Part shown: piece by piece, positions 46,559 to 57,150 of the stretch | How the letters are laid out: every line of letters starts with the position of its first letter | Numbering within the stretch: position 1 is the first letter of the stretch | From: an uncultured Clostridia bacterium | Lineage (GTDB): Bacteria; Bacillota; Clostridia; Oscillospirales; Acutalibacteraceae | Assembly: GCA_946566955.1 (NCBI GenBank) | Contig: CAMNXD010000004.1 | Span: 47,393 to 111,392 of the forward strand | Direction: 5' to 3' | DNA: 64,000 bases | The notes under the pieces: generated by a model | The model's input: only the letters and a program-made list of their open reading frames with translations | Database searches by the model: none | What the model was told of the DNA's origin: nothing | Made by a program: the position numbers and the translations under genes

Positions 46559-47686
46559 TTATTTCCTCCTTGAATTTGATATCTCCATTATAATTTTATA
46601 TATTCTTTGAGTTGAGTCAGTTATAGCGATTTTTTTAAGGTTTTCAGAGTAGGTTTGATATATTTTTTGAGAATCATCTAAAACTCTTTCTATTTCACCC
46701 GAGAGACTTTCTAGAGTTAAATCTTTTTCTTCAATCATACTTGCAGCGTTAGATTTTGTAAGTGCGAGAGCGTTATAGTACTGATGATTTTCGGCGACGT
46801 TTGGAGAAGGGATAAGTATAGCTGGTTTTTGAGAAATTTGAATTTCACTTAATGTTGTAGCTCCAGACCTACATATAATTAAATCTGCAGCAGCCAGGCA
46901 TTCAGGCATGTTATCTATATATTCTTTAACTATATAATGCGGATCGTTTAGGACGTCTATACCTTTGAGCTTTAAATTTTCGATGAGTGATTGGCCTTTT
47001 TTTCCGAAGCTATGTATAAAATTAAACTTACTCTTATGGCTTATCATAATCTTTAGCATAACTTCATTTATAGCTTTAGCTCCTAAGCTTCCTCCGAAAG
47101 AAAGAATAACAGGTTTATTATTATTTATACCTAAACTTTTTCGTGCTTCGTTTTTATTAAAGCTAAATATCCTTTCTCGGACTGGTGTTCCTGTGACTAA
47201 AATATCTAAATTTTCGGGGAGGTATTTTTTGGCTTCTTCATTTACGATTAATACTTTAGTTGCTTTCTTTGCAAGAAGTTTAGTTGTGAGACCTGGGTAA
47301 GAATTAGAATCATGTATTAAGAAAGGAATTTTTAAAGCTGCTGCTTCTCTTAAAAAAGGTCCACATACATATCCTCCAGTACCTATACAAATATCGGGAT
47401 TAAAGTTTTTTATGATTCTTCTGGACTCAAAACTTGATATTATTATATTTTTAATGGTGATTATATTCTTTTTTATAGAGTTAAAATTAAGTTTTCTAGA
47501 AAATCCTGAGATAGTTATTCCTTCAAATTTAAAATTTGATTTAGAAACTAGACTTTCTTCCATACCTCCTTTAGCCCCAACGTATAAGATATTGGATTTA
47601 GGGTCGATTTTTCTCACATAGTCTGCTAAAGCCAAAGCGGGATTTATATGTCCAGCGGTTCCACCGCCTACGAATATAATGTTCAT
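46559..47686 (-). CDS. murG: Lipid II synthase MurG
   Basis: MurG adds N-acetylglucosamine to lipid I to form lipid II on the inner membrane face. The 375-residue protein has GGTAGHINPALA at the N-terminus, GTGGYVCGP, and the C-terminal sugar-nucleotide site with ICRSGATTLSEI and PSPNVAENHQ. It is the last of the four cell-wall genes here. Confidence 0.96.
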   Translation of the reverse strand: MNIIFVGGGTAGHINPALALADYVRKIDPKSNILYVGAKGGMEESLVSKSNFKFEGITISGFSRKLNFNSIKKNIITIKNIIISSFESRRIIKNFNPDICIGTGGYVCGPFLREAAALKIPFLIHDSNSYPGLTTKLLAKKATKVLIVNEEAKKYLPENLDILVTGTPVRERIFSFNKNEARKSLGINNNKPVILSFGGSLGAKAINEVMLKIMISHKSKFNFIHSFGKKGQSLIENLKLKGIDVLNDPHYIVKEYIDNMPECLAAADLIICRSGATTLSEIQISQKPAILIPSPNVAENHQYYNALALTKSNAASMIEEKDLTLESLSGEIERVLDDSQKIYQTYSENLKKIAITDSTQRIYKIIMEISNSRRK

Positions 47687-47710
47687 AATTTTCCTCCATA
47701 ATTTTATTTT

Positions 47711-48940
47711 TTAGCTTTTTTCCATTCTTGATGATCTTGAAATTGAGAGAATTACTCCCATTTGAGCAAGTAGCATCATTAAGGATGTACCTCCATAGCT
47801 AAAAAACGGTAAGCTTATACCGGTATTTGGAATAGTATTTGTAACCACAGCTATATTTAGTATAACTTGCAGTCCAACTTGAGCGGTTAAGCCTATTCCC
47901 AAAAGCATTCCGAACTTATCCTTAGCTCTTATGGCAATTAGCATTCCTCTCCAAACTAAAAGTGCAAACAAAAGTAGTATAAGCACAGCTCCGACGAATC
48001 CTAGTTCTTCGCATACTACTGAAAATATAAAGTCGTTTTGTGGTTCGGGGATATAAAGATATTTTTGTCTGGAATTACCAAGTCCAAGACCTAATATACC
48101 ACCTGAGCCTATGGCATAAAGTCCCTGACGAGTCTGCCATGTATCAACTCCAGAAGAAGAGCCGAAGGGGTCGAGCCATCCTGCAATACGATTATTAGCA
48201 TATGTGAGTTTATCTGTAAATAAAACTAGGTAAATTAGTGCTGAGGCTATAGCTCCTATTACCATCCCAAACCATTTGAGTTTTACTCCTCCGATGAAAA
48301 GCATGCCGGCTGCAAGTAAGATTACTATTACAGAGCATGAGATATGGGGTTCAAGAGCCAAAAGAACTATTGTTGGAGCAAGAATGAGTAAGTATGGAAG
48401 AATACCATATCTAAATGTGTGCATGCGGTGAAGATTTAGACTGATGAAATGTGAAAATGAAAGGATAATTGCAAACTTTGTTATTTCAGAGGCTTGAAAA
48501 CTAGCGGTTCCTAGCTGTATCCATCTGTGAACACCATTCATAGCGGGCATAAAAAGAACTAAAATTAAAAGTACGAATGAAGTCCCAAGCAGCGGGACTG
48601 TAAGTTTATGAAGACTTGTGTAATCGATGTTTGAAACCATAATCATAGAGACTACGCCCAAAATTGCAAATATTAACTGACGTTTTATAAAAAAGAAGCT
48701 ATCGTGATTGTGGTAAAAAGCATAAGGGTAGCTTGCAGAAAACATCATTATAACTCCAACTACAAGTATGGTAAGTACTAGAAATAAAAAAGGGATATCC
48801 ATCCCTGAACGCAATGACATTACTTTCATTTTAGAAAAAATTCTAAATTTATTTTTCTTTTTGGAATGAGCAGTTTTTTCGACCGAAAGTTCCGCTTCAG
48901 GGCTTTTAGCTAAAGTTCTTTTCATTCTTCTTGCTTTCAT
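47711..48940 (-). CDS. spoVE: FtsW/SpoVE glycosyltransferase
   Basis: This SEDS protein polymerises glycan strands from lipid II. The 409-residue protein has about ten membrane helices after a basic cytoplasmic N-terminus of about 45 residues. The conserved GIGLTAQVGLQ and NTGISLPFFSYGGTS segments are visible. In a spoVD-mraY-ftsW/spoVE-murG order it could serve cell division, spore cortex synthesis, or both. GAGGAGG precedes the ATG. Confidence 0.93.
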   Translation of the reverse strand: MKARRMKRTLAKSPEAELSVEKTAHSKKKNKFRIFSKMKVMSLRSGMDIPFLFLVLTILVVGVIMMFSASYPYAFYHNHDSFFFIKRQLIFAILGVVSMIMVSNIDYTSLHKLTVPLLGTSFVLLILVLFMPAMNGVHRWIQLGTASFQASEITKFAIILSFSHFISLNLHRMHTFRYGILPYLLILAPTIVLLALEPHISCSVIVILLAAGMLFIGGVKLKWFGMVIGAIASALIYLVLFTDKLTYANNRIAGWLDPFGSSSGVDTWQTRQGLYAIGSGGILGLGLGNSRQKYLYIPEPQNDFIFSVVCEELGFVGAVLILLLFALLVWRGMLIAIRAKDKFGMLLGIGLTAQVGLQVILNIAVVTNTIPNTGISLPFFSYGGTSLMMLLAQMGVILSISRSSRMEKS

Positions 48941-48964
48941 AAGTTCCTCCTCATTTCACGTGCC

Positions 48965-50023
48965 TTATATTCTGGATATCGCAAGCCATGTAGAAATTAT
49001 TCCCAAAGCTATAGTTGTCAAACTAAAAACTATACATATTTTATTTTCGCTCCAGCCTATCATCTCAAAGTGATGGTGAATAGGGCTCATTTTAAAAAGT
49101 CTTTTGCCATGAGTAAACTTAAAATATATTACTTGCAGTATAACTGAAAGAATTTCGCAGATATACACAAAGGATAAAGTTATTAGCGGAATATGAAGCT
49201 CTGCGCCAAGTCCCAGAGAGCAGACCATGCCACCGAGAAACAGTGAACCGGTATCGCCCATAAAAACCTTTGCTGGATGAAGGTTCCATACTAGAAATCC
49301 TAAGCATCCTCCTGCTAAAGCTGCAGCTTCGAGGCTAAGTCCAAACATCCCTAAAAGATTTGTTATTATCATAAAGAAGATAGCCACAAAGAAAGTCACT
49401 GAAGTGTTGAGACCATCAATTCCATCGGTAAAGTTTGTTGCATTGACTATCCCCACAATTAGCAGTGAACACAAAATCCAATATATAAATCCAAGTCCCA
49501 TTTCACCAAAATCGAGTATACCAAAGAAAGGTATGCTTATTTTTGTAAGACTTTCTCCTCCGTTTATTTTATTTACGTTGTATACGCAAAACAAGTAGCA
49601 AGCTGCAACTCCGAATTGGAGTATTAATTTTTGCTTTGGAGTAAGCCCTTGATTTTGTTTTTTTCTGATTTTTACATAGTCATCTATAAACCCTATAACT
49701 CCGAATCCGAGAGCCATCCCTAGACCTGCAAATATTTTAGTCATCATTACGGGAGTTTCATAAACCAAGCTTCCGTTTGTTTCTGAGAGTTTATAATATG
49801 TAGGGACGCAAATTAAAGTGGAAATTAAAATCCCTACAATAAATACTATTCCTCCCATGGTCGGAGTCCCTTGCTTATTTTTATGCCATGAAGGACCAAC
49901 TTCTAAAATAGTTTGACCGTATTTGAGGTTATGAAGAATAGGGATAAAGATTTTTCCTAAAACAACGGATATAATAAAAGCTAAAGTAGCGGAAATTGCG
50001 GCTGATATTCCATAGCTATTCAT
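48965..50023 (-). CDS. mraY: Phospho-N-acetylmuramoyl-pentapeptide transferase MraY
   Basis: MraY makes lipid I from UDP-MurNAc-pentapeptide and undecaprenyl phosphate. It has ten membrane helices, DDYVK and the NFTDGIDGL catalytic loop with its aspartates, and HHHFE near the C-terminus. The ATG at 50023 follows AAGGAGG; the frame extends to 50056 without a ribosome site. murE and murF, which often stand before mraY, are not present. Confidence 0.96.
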   Translation of the reverse strand: MNSYGISAAISATLAFIISVVLGKIFIPILHNLKYGQTILEVGPSWHKNKQGTPTMGGIVFIVGILISTLICVPTYYKLSETNGSLVYETPVMMTKIFAGLGMALGFGVIGFIDDYVKIRKKQNQGLTPKQKLILQFGVAACYLFCVYNVNKINGGESLTKISIPFFGILDFGEMGLGFIYWILCSLLIVGIVNATNFTDGIDGLNTSVTFFVAIFFMIITNLLGMFGLSLEAAALAGGCLGFLVWNLHPAKVFMGDTGSLFLGGMVCSLGLGAELHIPLITLSFVYICEILSVILQVIYFKFTHGKRLFKMSPIHHHFEMIGWSENKICIVFSLTTIALGIISTWLAISRI

Positions 50024-50070
50024 TTTAATGTTTTCCTCCTTGATATTAAAGTTCATTTTATTTTTTAAAG

Positions 50071-52290
50071 CTAATCTGTGGAGTCATGATGAATGAAGTT
50101 TACAGTTACTACTGTACCCATCGGGACTTCTGTTCCTTCTGGAATGCTTTGCGCAGTTGATGCCACCCCCTGCTCTTCTAGTTTAATGCCGGAGAAATTA
50201 ATGTTCAAGCCCAGCTGAGATGCAATTTTATTTACTTCTGCAGGAGTAAGTCCTACAAGTTTTGGAACTTTAATGCTGGATGATGATGAGGAATCGGTGT
50301 GTAATATTATTTTTCCGTCTTTTGGAATATGGCTTGACGGATCTGGAATTTGAGAGATTACTTTATCGCCATTTCCAACTACTACAACTCTAAGTGAAAG
50401 TGAAGCGGCAGTGTTTTTGGCTTCTCCAACACTTTTACCTATAAGCTCTGGAACTACTGTATTTATTTTTTCAAGTTCTTCTTCGCTATATACTTTTTCG
50501 ATTCCCATGTAAGGCAGAATATCCTGCATAGCAGTTACAAAAGCCGGTGCTGCAACAGCTGCTCCGTAGTAGTGATCGCCTTTGGGGGTATCGAAGAAAA
50601 CAAGCATTACAATTTTTGGGTCATCAGCAGGTGCAAATCCGCAAAATGAGGATATATAATCCATTTGACCAGGAGCGGAAAGACCTATTTTTTGAGAAGT
50701 CCCCGTTTTACCAGCAACTCTATAGCCTGGAATATAGGCATTTCGCGCTGCTCCATTAGTAGCGTTTTCGTGGAGCATAGCAGTAACTCTCCGGGCAGTT
50801 TCCTTTGAAATTACTCTTCTTTTAGGAGCGGGGTTTATTTTTTTTACTGTATTTCCGTTTTCATCTAGTACTTCCTTAACAACATGAGGCTGCACTAAAT
50901 TACCACCATTAGCTATTGCAGCTGCTGCAGTTATCATTTGAATGGGAGTTATACTAAAATTTTGTCCCATAGAAGCGACGCAAAGGTCTGTTGGGGCCAT
51001 AGAACCGTCGGCACTGAAGAATATATCACCCGATTCTCCTGGAAGGTCTATACCGGTTTTGCTATGGAATCCAAAATCTTTATAGAATTTAAAAAAGTTT
51101 TCCGCTCCAATTCTCTGACCTAACGTTATAAATGCAGGGTTACATGAATTGCAAAGTGCTTTCACGAAAGTTTGAGAACCATGTCCACTGTGTTTATGGC
51201 ATCTTATGGGTTTTGCACCTTCAAAGGGTTTAATTGAGCCATTGCAGTTAAAATTAGAGCTTTCATTTACGACGTTTAGTTCTAATCCCATGGAAGCGGT
51301 AACCATTTTGAATACTGATCCAGGATAATATGTATCGCTCACAGCTTTATTTCTCCACTGCTGACTCAGTGCCTGATTTTTTGCTTTTGCTTTTTCTTCT
51401 TCTGGAAGAGCAGCAATTTTTTCTTCTATGGCTGGATCTGCGATTTTAAACGGCTCATTGGCATCGAAGTCACCTTTTACAGCCATTCCTAGTATTTCCC
51501 CAGTATTTACGTCCATAGCAATAGCCGCAGCTCTATTTTGAACCTTATGAGTTTTAATTCCTTCTTCAACTGCTTTTTCCATAAATCGCTGAATAGCTTC
51601 GTCTATGCAAAGCTTAAGACTACATCCAGGAGTAGGGTCGAGGCGCTGTTCATATTCGAAAGGCATTTCCGTACCAAGGGCATTACGAGCGGTTAAAATT
51701 CTACCTGGCTCACCTCTTAGAACTTTTTCATATGACGCTTCAACTCCTGCAAGACCTTGACTGTCGGCACCTGTGAATCCAATTACAGTAGAGGCAAAAT
51801 TTTTAAGAGGATAGTACCTTTTATAATCTTCAATGAGTCTAAGACCGCTAGTTATACCATTTTTAGTTTTGAAATCCACTATTTTGTCTTTGACGTCGCT
51901 TTCAACTTTCTTTTTGATAATTGTATAGCAGGATTTCTTTTTTGAGAGTTTTATAAGTTTTTCTTTTTCAACTCCTAATATTTCGTTCATGCCACTACAA
52001 ATAAGTTCACGTTTTTCTTCGCTATCTATGTACGAGGGCTCAAGGACAACCGTCCAGACCGTGGCGCTTTGAGCTAAAGGATTCATATTACGGTCAAAAA
52101 TAGTTCCTCTTCGAGGATTTATTTTAGTATCTCGAAGCTGTTGTTGAGACGCCATTTTTTGTAAGTATTCTCCTTGAAACATCTGCAAAGCTATTAGCCT
52201 ACACACAAGCATAGGAAATCCCAGAAAAACTAGGATAACTAGTACTATCATTGATCTGCGTTGCATTCTAATGGTGATTCCCTTTGCCAA
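50071..52290 (-). CDS. spoVD: PASTA-domain class B penicillin-binding protein, SpoVD type
   Basis: This transpeptidase cross-links peptidoglycan, either at the septum or in the spore cortex. The 739-residue protein has one membrane anchor (about residues 13-35) and a dimerisation domain with RGTIFDRN. The transpeptidase domain has SVFK, SCN and KTGTS active-site motifs, and two PASTA repeats follow at the C-terminus. Its place before mraY and spoVE supports a SpoVD or PBP2b-like role. Confidence 0.93.
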   Translation of the reverse strand: MAKGITIRMQRRSMIVLVILVFLGFPMLVCRLIALQMFQGEYLQKMASQQQLRDTKINPRRGTIFDRNMNPLAQSATVWTVVLEPSYIDSEEKRELICSGMNEILGVEKEKLIKLSKKKSCYTIIKKKVESDVKDKIVDFKTKNGITSGLRLIEDYKRYYPLKNFASTVIGFTGADSQGLAGVEASYEKVLRGEPGRILTARNALGTEMPFEYEQRLDPTPGCSLKLCIDEAIQRFMEKAVEEGIKTHKVQNRAAAIAMDVNTGEILGMAVKGDFDANEPFKIADPAIEEKIAALPEEEKAKAKNQALSQQWRNKAVSDTYYPGSVFKMVTASMGLELNVVNESSNFNCNGSIKPFEGAKPIRCHKHSGHGSQTFVKALCNSCNPAFITLGQRIGAENFFKFYKDFGFHSKTGIDLPGESGDIFFSADGSMAPTDLCVASMGQNFSITPIQMITAAAAIANGGNLVQPHVVKEVLDENGNTVKKINPAPKRRVISKETARRVTAMLHENATNGAARNAYIPGYRVAGKTGTSQKIGLSAPGQMDYISSFCGFAPADDPKIVMLVFFDTPKGDHYYGAAVAAPAFVTAMQDILPYMGIEKVYSEEELEKINTVVPELIGKSVGEAKNTAASLSLRVVVVGNGDKVISQIPDPSSHIPKDGKIILHTDSSSSSSIKVPKLVGLTPAEVNKIASQLGLNINFSGIKLEEQGVASTAQSIPEGTEVPMGTVVTVNFIHHDSTD

Positions 52291-52512
52291 ATTTTACACC
52301 TCATCTAATTTTAAGTTATCTTTTATTTTCTAAAATAAGCGTTTTACTTAAGTTTATTATAATAACTATTTCTCTATTAAACAAGTTATGACACAAAAAC
52401 CCTATATTACTTCTGCAAAGTTTTTTACAGTGAGACTAATTTTAAAAATTGAAAGGTTTTAATTAATTTGAACTATAAAAAGAAAAAGTTTTTAAAATTT
52501 TCATAAAAATTA

Positions 52513-52541
52513 TTGACTAATGCGATTTCATTATATATAAT
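52513..52541 (+). promoter_or_regulatory. Promoter for first long GG-leader gene
   Basis: TTGACT at 52513, a 17-base spacer and TATAAT at 52536-52541, 32 bases before the ATG. Confidence 0.7.
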
Positions 52542-52573
52542 ACAAATGAAAAAATTAAAGGAGGCAAATTAAA

Positions 52574-53122
52574 ATGGATGAAAAAGTAATTGAAAAGTTA
52601 AAAGAAACAAGCATTGCTGAAAAAATTCTTGAGGTTAATGACGCTAAGGAAGTTACAGAGGTGTTTAAAAATGCGGGGGTAGAAATTTCAGAAAAAGATG
52701 CTAAAGATGTTTTTGAAGGAAAAGAAAATTTATTTTTGCAAGTTGCAAATATGTCTAAAGAGGAAATTGAAAAGTGCACAGGGGGAGAGCTTAGATGGGT
52801 TGGAGTTGGGCATGGTTATGCTAATAATAGTAGTCTTATATACCCACTTACGAACAACTTTGATCCCCAAAAAGGTTTAATAGCAAATCTTACTGACAAC
52901 GTAGGGATATCCACTGCACGTTTAGCTTTGCAAAGTGGTATGAATGCAAACCAAGCAGATACTGCAGGAACACTTGCGGCCTATGCGACTGAAGGAGCTG
53001 TTGGTATAGGGCTATTGGGTGCTGGCGCCACTTTAGCAGCAACAACAATTGGTACTGCAGTGGGAATTAAAAAAGTTGTTCATGCTGCAAAAAAGGGAAT
53101 AAAAAAATTACGCCAAAGATAA
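52574..53122 (+). CDS. Long double-glycine leader protein with Gly/Ala-rich core
   Basis: The first 71 residues form a helical, acidic leader ending in IEKCTGG, with hydrophobic residues at -7, -12 and -15. A cargo of 111 residues follows: a tryptophan/glycine start (ELRWVGVGHGY), a polar part, a hydrophobic stretch rich in Gly and Ala (about residues 140-165, GIGLLGAGATLAATT) and a very basic tail (KKGIKKLRQR). That cargo resembles pore-forming bacteriocins or toxins; this is inference. The next gene is a paralogue. No immunity or modification gene is obvious. Confidence 0.75.
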   Translation: MDEKVIEKLKETSIAEKILEVNDAKEVTEVFKNAGVEISEKDAKDVFEGKENLFLQVANMSKEEIEKCTGGELRWVGVGHGYANNSSLIYPLTNNFDPQKGLIANLTDNVGISTARLALQSGMNANQADTAGTLAAYATEGAVGIGLLGAGATLAATTIGTAVGIKKVVHAAKKGIKKLRQR

Positions 53123-53159
53123 AATTGCTTCTAAATAAATTATTCTAATACAAACTTGG

Positions 53160-53205
53160 TTAAGAGTGTGCTTATAGGTATACTCTTAATTTTAAGATTT
53201 TTCTA
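53160..53205 (+). terminator. Terminator between the two GG-leader genes
   Basis: A 12-base stem (TTAAGAGTGTGC with GTATACTCTTAA, two G-U pairs) is followed by a T-rich tail. Confidence 0.65.
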
Positions 53206-53233
53206 AGTTTAAAGTAGGGAGGTTACTTATAGC

Positions 53234-53665
53234 ATGGAAAATAAAAATTTTATAGGATTAAGTGAAAAAAGCGAGTCTGCTAAAGAAATCTTTAAGATAA
53301 AAGAAGGTCTATTTTTTAAAGTAGAAGAGGTTTCTGACGAATTAGCTGCTCGATGCGTTGGAGGGAGGAGAAGCTGGGTAAATAAAAATGGTGATCCTTA
53401 CGGCCCGAGTGGATATGAATCTCATGCTGGTCCTATTTATAATATCAGTAGCTCAGCGGGTCTAGCTGCTGCAAAGTGGATGGCAAATCATGGCGAAAAC
53501 GGTGAATTATTTGGGACTATTGCTTCATATGGAGTTGAAGGAACGATAGTTGCAGGTTCGGTTGCTGCCGGGGCCGGATTAGCTGCAACTTTAATTAGTG
53601 ATGTATTTGGAATTAAAAAGCTTTTCAATTACATAAGGAAGAGAAAATCTCGAAGCATTTTTTAA
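53234..53665 (+). CDS. Paralogous double-glycine leader protein with hydrophobic core
   Basis: This 143-residue protein has a 44-residue leader ending AARCVGG and a 99-residue cargo. The cargo starts RRSWVNKNG and contains the same order of elements as the preceding gene: an Ala-rich segment (SAGLAAAKWMANHG), TIASYGVEGTIVAG and GAGLAATLISDVFGIKK, then a basic tail. The shared YGVEG/YATEG and GIKK motifs show common descent. The function is unknown; membrane-active secreted peptide is a working guess. AGGGAGG precedes the ATG. Confidence 0.72.
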   Translation: MENKNFIGLSEKSESAKEIFKIKEGLFFKVEEVSDELAARCVGGRRSWVNKNGDPYGPSGYESHAGPIYNISSSAGLAAAKWMANHGENGELFGTIASYGVEGTIVAGSVAAGAGLAATLISDVFGIKKLFNYIRKRKSRSIF

Positions 53666-53689
53666 ATCTTTAAATTCCCAATTTGTTTA

Positions 53690-53719
53690 TTGACAAATTC
53701 CACTTTATAATGTTAAAAT
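53690..53719 (+). promoter_or_regulatory. Promoter for rpsL
   Basis: TTGACA at 53690, an 18-base spacer and TAAAAT at 53714-53719. Confidence 0.55.
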
Positions 53720-53795
53720 AAAAAAATGTATTGATTTAAACTTTTTAGGAAGGTATTCAATACAAAATTTTAAAATGTTATTGAGGAGGTGTAGT

Positions 53796-54245
53796 ATGCC
53801 AACGTTTAATCAGCTAGTGCGCAAAGGTAGAAAAAGCCAAGAGAAAAAGGCAAAAGCTCCTGCGCTTTTAAGAGGATGGAATTCTAAAAAAAGAACTTCC
53901 ATTGAGCAAACTTCTCCGCAAAAAAGAGGGGTATGTACTTCTGTTAAAACCGCAACGCCCAAAAAGCCTAACTCAGCACTTAGAAAAATTGCCAGGGTAC
54001 GTCTTTCAAATGGTCTTGAAGTAACTTCTTATATCCCCGGAATCGGACATAATCTTCAAGAACACAGCGTTGTACTCATAAGAGGAGGACGTGTTAAAGA
54101 CTTACCAGGTGTGCGTTACCACATAATAAGAGGTACTCTCGACGCTCAAGGAGTAGCAAAGCGTATGCAAGCGCGTTCTAAGTATGGTGCAAAACGTCCT
54201 AAAGCAGGAGGCGCAGCAAAACAGGCATCAGGTAAAAAGAAGTAA
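53796..54245 (+). CDS. rpsL: 30S ribosomal protein S12
   Basis: S12 shapes the decoding centre. The protein begins [11 protein letters not shown]; the ATG at 53796 has GAGGAGG upstream, and a 7-residue extension to 53775 is rejected. The lysines linked to streptomycin sensitivity are intact ([11 protein letters not shown] and [14 protein letters not shown]). It opens the str operon with rpsG and fusA. Confidence 0.97.
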   Translation: MPTFNQLVRKGRKSQEKKAKAPALLRGWNSKKRTSIEQTSPQKRGVCTSVKTATPKKPNSALRKIARVRLSNGLEVTSYIPGIGHNLQEHSVVLIRGGRVKDLPGVRYHIIRGTLDAQGVAKRMQARSKYGAKRPKAGGAAKQASGKKK

Positions 54246-54389
54246 GAGCATGAAATAGTTTTAAACTAAAGCGCCATACAGGAGTGTTTTATAAATTATT
54301 TTTAAGTTGACCACAACTGTATTGGCTGGCGGAAGCTAAATTACTTTCGAGTACCGATGATATCATTCGATGTGAAGGAGGGAAGATTT

Positions 54390-54860
54390 ATGCCAAGAAG
54401 AGGAAGAGTTATGAGACGCGATGTTTTACAAGACCCACTTTATGGTTCAAAACTTGTAACTCGTCTTATAAACAATATCATGGTTGACGGCAAAAGAGGA
54501 ATAGCACAAAAAATAGTTTATAAAGCATTTGAAATCGTTCAAACTCAGACTGGAAGAGAACCTCTTGAAGTATTTGAAGAGGCAATGGAAAATATTATGC
54601 CATCTTTAGAAGTCAAAGCTCGCCGAGTTGGCGGAGCCACTTACCAAGTTCCAATAGAAGTCAGAGCTGATAGAAGACAAACACTGGGCTTAAGATGGCT
54701 TACAAGATATGCAAGACTTCGTTCTGAAAAAACTATGATTCAAAGACTTTCTGCAGAAATTTTAGATGCTATTAAAAGTACAGGAGCTGCCGTTAAGAAG
54801 CGTGAAGATACTCACAAGATGGCTGAAGCAAATAAAGCTTTTGCGCATTATCGTTGGTAA
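54390..54860 (+). CDS. rpsG: 30S ribosomal protein S7
   Basis: S7 starts assembly of the 30S head. The 156-residue protein begins MPRRGRV and has the family motif [14 protein letters not shown]. The ATG at 54390 has AAGGAGGG upstream; the frame to 54357 is not part of S7. Confidence 0.97.
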   Translation: MPRRGRVMRRDVLQDPLYGSKLVTRLINNIMVDGKRGIAQKIVYKAFEIVQTQTGREPLEVFEEAMENIMPSLEVKARRVGGATYQVPIEVRADRRQTLGLRWLTRYARLRSEKTMIQRLSAEILDAIKSTGAAVKKREDTHKMAEANKAFAHYRW

Positions 54861-54997
54861 ATTGGTTAAACTGAAAACTATGACCATTTTGAAGGTTTGC
54901 GGAAATTTTCTTAGCTTTAGCACAGATACTTTTAAATTAAATTATAGTTTGTAAATTTAAGCATTTTAAAAAATAAATTTTGGAAAAGGAGGATGTT

Positions 54998-57073
54998 ATG
55001 TCACGAAAAGTATCGCTCGATATGACAAGAAATATAGGAATAATGGCTCATATCGATGCAGGAAAAACCACAACTACTGAGCGTATACTTTTTTATACTG
55101 GAATAAGTCATAAGCTTGGAGAAGTGCACGACGGTGCCGCTACCATGGACTGGATGGTTCAAGAGCAAGAGCGTGGTATCACCATAACTTCAGCAGCAAC
55201 AACGTGCTTTTGGAAAAATCATAGAATAAATATAATTGATACTCCAGGCCACGTGGATTTTACAGTTGAAGTTGAACGTTCACTTAGAGTTCTAGATGGT
55301 TCTGTAACTGTGCTTTGTGCTAAAGGTGGAGTTGAGCCTCAATCCGAGACAGTTTGGCGTCAAGCAGACAAGTACGGTGTACCTAGAATGGCTTACGTCA
55401 ATAAAATGGACATTATGGGTGCAGACTTTTACAACGTTGTTAATATGATGAAGGAACGTTTAAAGTGTAATGCTGTACCAATTCAACTTCCCATCGGCGC
55501 AGAAGACACATTCAAGGGAATAATTGATTTAGTAGAAATGAAAGCTTATGTTTACTATGATGATCTTGGAAAAGACATTAGAGTAGAAGAAATCCCTGAA
55601 GATATGAAGGAATCGGCTGAAAAATATCATACTGAACTTATTGAAAGTATTGCTGACCAAGATGAAGCTATTTTTGAGAAATATCTTGAGGGTGAAGAAA
55701 TATCAGTTGAGGAAATACAAAAATGCATAAGAAAGGCAACGATTGCAAATGCAGTTGTGCCAGTAACATGCGGTACATCCTATAAGAATAAGGGTGTTCA
55801 AAAACTACTCGATGCAATAGTTGCATATATGCCCTCTCCTAAGGACGTTCCGGCAATAAAAGGAATTGACCCAGATACAGAAGAGGAAACAGAAAGACCT
55901 TCTTCAGATGAGGAACCCTTTGCAGCACTTGCGTTTAAAATTGCAGTGGACCCATTTGTTGGAAAGCTTTGCTTCTTTAGAGTTTACTCCGGCACGATTT
56001 CAGCAGGTTCTACTGTTTATAATTCCACTAAAGACAGCAATGAAAGACTTGGTAGAATTCTTCAAATGCATTCAAATCATCGCCAAGATATAGACAAGGT
56101 TTATGCTGGAGATATCGCTGCAGCAGTCGGACTTAAAAACACTACTACTGGTGATACCCTGTGCGATGAGAAGCATCCAGTAATTTTGGAGTCTATGGAG
56201 TTCCCAGAACCTGTTATTAGAGTTGCAATTGAACCAAAAACTAAAGCAGGACAGGAAAAAATGGGAATAGGTCTTGCAAAACTTGCAGAGGAAGACCCAA
56301 CCTTTAAGGCTTATACCGACGAGGAAACTGGTCAAACAATAATTGCTGGAATGGGTAAGCTTCACTTAGAAATCATTGTAGACAGATTACTTCGTGAGTT
56401 TAAAGTTGAAGCAAACGTAGGAAAGCCTCAGGTTTCTTATAAAGAAACTATTCGTAAAAATGCCGATGTTGAAGAGAAATATGCTCGTCAATCAGGTGGA
56501 CGCGGACAGTACGGCCATGTTAAAATAAAAGTGGAGCCGAATCCGGGTAAAGGCTATGAGTTTGTCAACGAAATAGTTGGAGGAGCTATTCCAAAAGAGT
56601 ATATCCCTGCAGTTGACAATGGTATAAAAGGCGCAATGCTTTCGGGTGTTTTAGCAGGATATAATGTTGTTGACGTTAAAGTTACTCTGTATGATGGTTC
56701 TTACCACGAAGTTGACTCTTCAGAAATGGCGTTTAAGATAGCGGGTTCAATGGCGTTTAAATCGGCTATGAAGAAATCTGACCCAGTTCTTTTAGAGCCT
56801 ATAATGAAAGTTACTGTTACTGTTCCCGAAGAGTATATGGGAGATATTATAGGAGATATAAATTCACGCCGTGGTATGATTCAAGGTATGGAAGCTGTCT
56901 CTGGAGCTCAAAGGATAAATGCTCAAGTACCGCTTTCAGAAATGTTTGGCTATGCTACTGATATGCGCTCTAAGACTCAAGGAAGAGGTCAATATACTAT
57001 GGAGCCGAGCCATTATGCCGAAGTTCCAAAATCTGTTTCAGAACAAATTATATCATCCCGTAAAAAAGATTAG
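54998..57073 (+). CDS. fusA: Elongation factor G
   Basis: EF-G drives ribosomal translocation with GTP. It shows G1 [13 protein letters not shown]3 DTPGHVDF, G4 NKMD, and domains II-V, including the [10 protein letters not shown] loop. The ATG at 54998 follows AAAGGAGG. Normally tuf follows directly; here about 1.5 kb with small GG-leader genes intervenes. Confidence 0.97.
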   Translation: MSRKVSLDMTRNIGIMAHIDAGKTTTTERILFYTGISHKLGEVHDGAATMDWMVQEQERGITITSAATTCFWKNHRINIIDTPGHVDFTVEVERSLRVLDGSVTVLCAKGGVEPQSETVWRQADKYGVPRMAYVNKMDIMGADFYNVVNMMKERLKCNAVPIQLPIGAEDTFKGIIDLVEMKAYVYYDDLGKDIRVEEIPEDMKESAEKYHTELIESIADQDEAIFEKYLEGEEISVEEIQKCIRKATIANAVVPVTCGTSYKNKGVQKLLDAIVAYMPSPKDVPAIKGIDPDTEEETERPSSDEEPFAALAFKIAVDPFVGKLCFFRVYSGTISAGSTVYNSTKDSNERLGRILQMHSNHRQDIDKVYAGDIAAAVGLKNTTTGDTLCDEKHPVILESMEFPEPVIRVAIEPKTKAGQEKMGIGLAKLAEEDPTFKAYTDEETGQTIIAGMGKLHLEIIVDRLLREFKVEANVGKPQVSYKETIRKNADVEEKYARQSGGRGQYGHVKIKVEPNPGKGYEFVNEIVGGAIPKEYIPAVDNGIKGAMLSGVLAGYNVVDVKVTLYDGSYHEVDSSEMAFKIAGSMAFKSAMKKSDPVLLEPIMKVTVTVPEEYMGDIIGDINSRRGMIQGMEAVSGAQRINAQVPLSEMFGYATDMRSKTQGRGQYTMEPSHYAEVPKSVSEQIISSRKKD

Positions 57074-57150
57074 TAGGTTCTTAGTTTATAGCTCTTTGAA
57101 AAGAGGATTTGAATTTTTGTCCAGCTCATATCAAATTATAGATGAAATGA

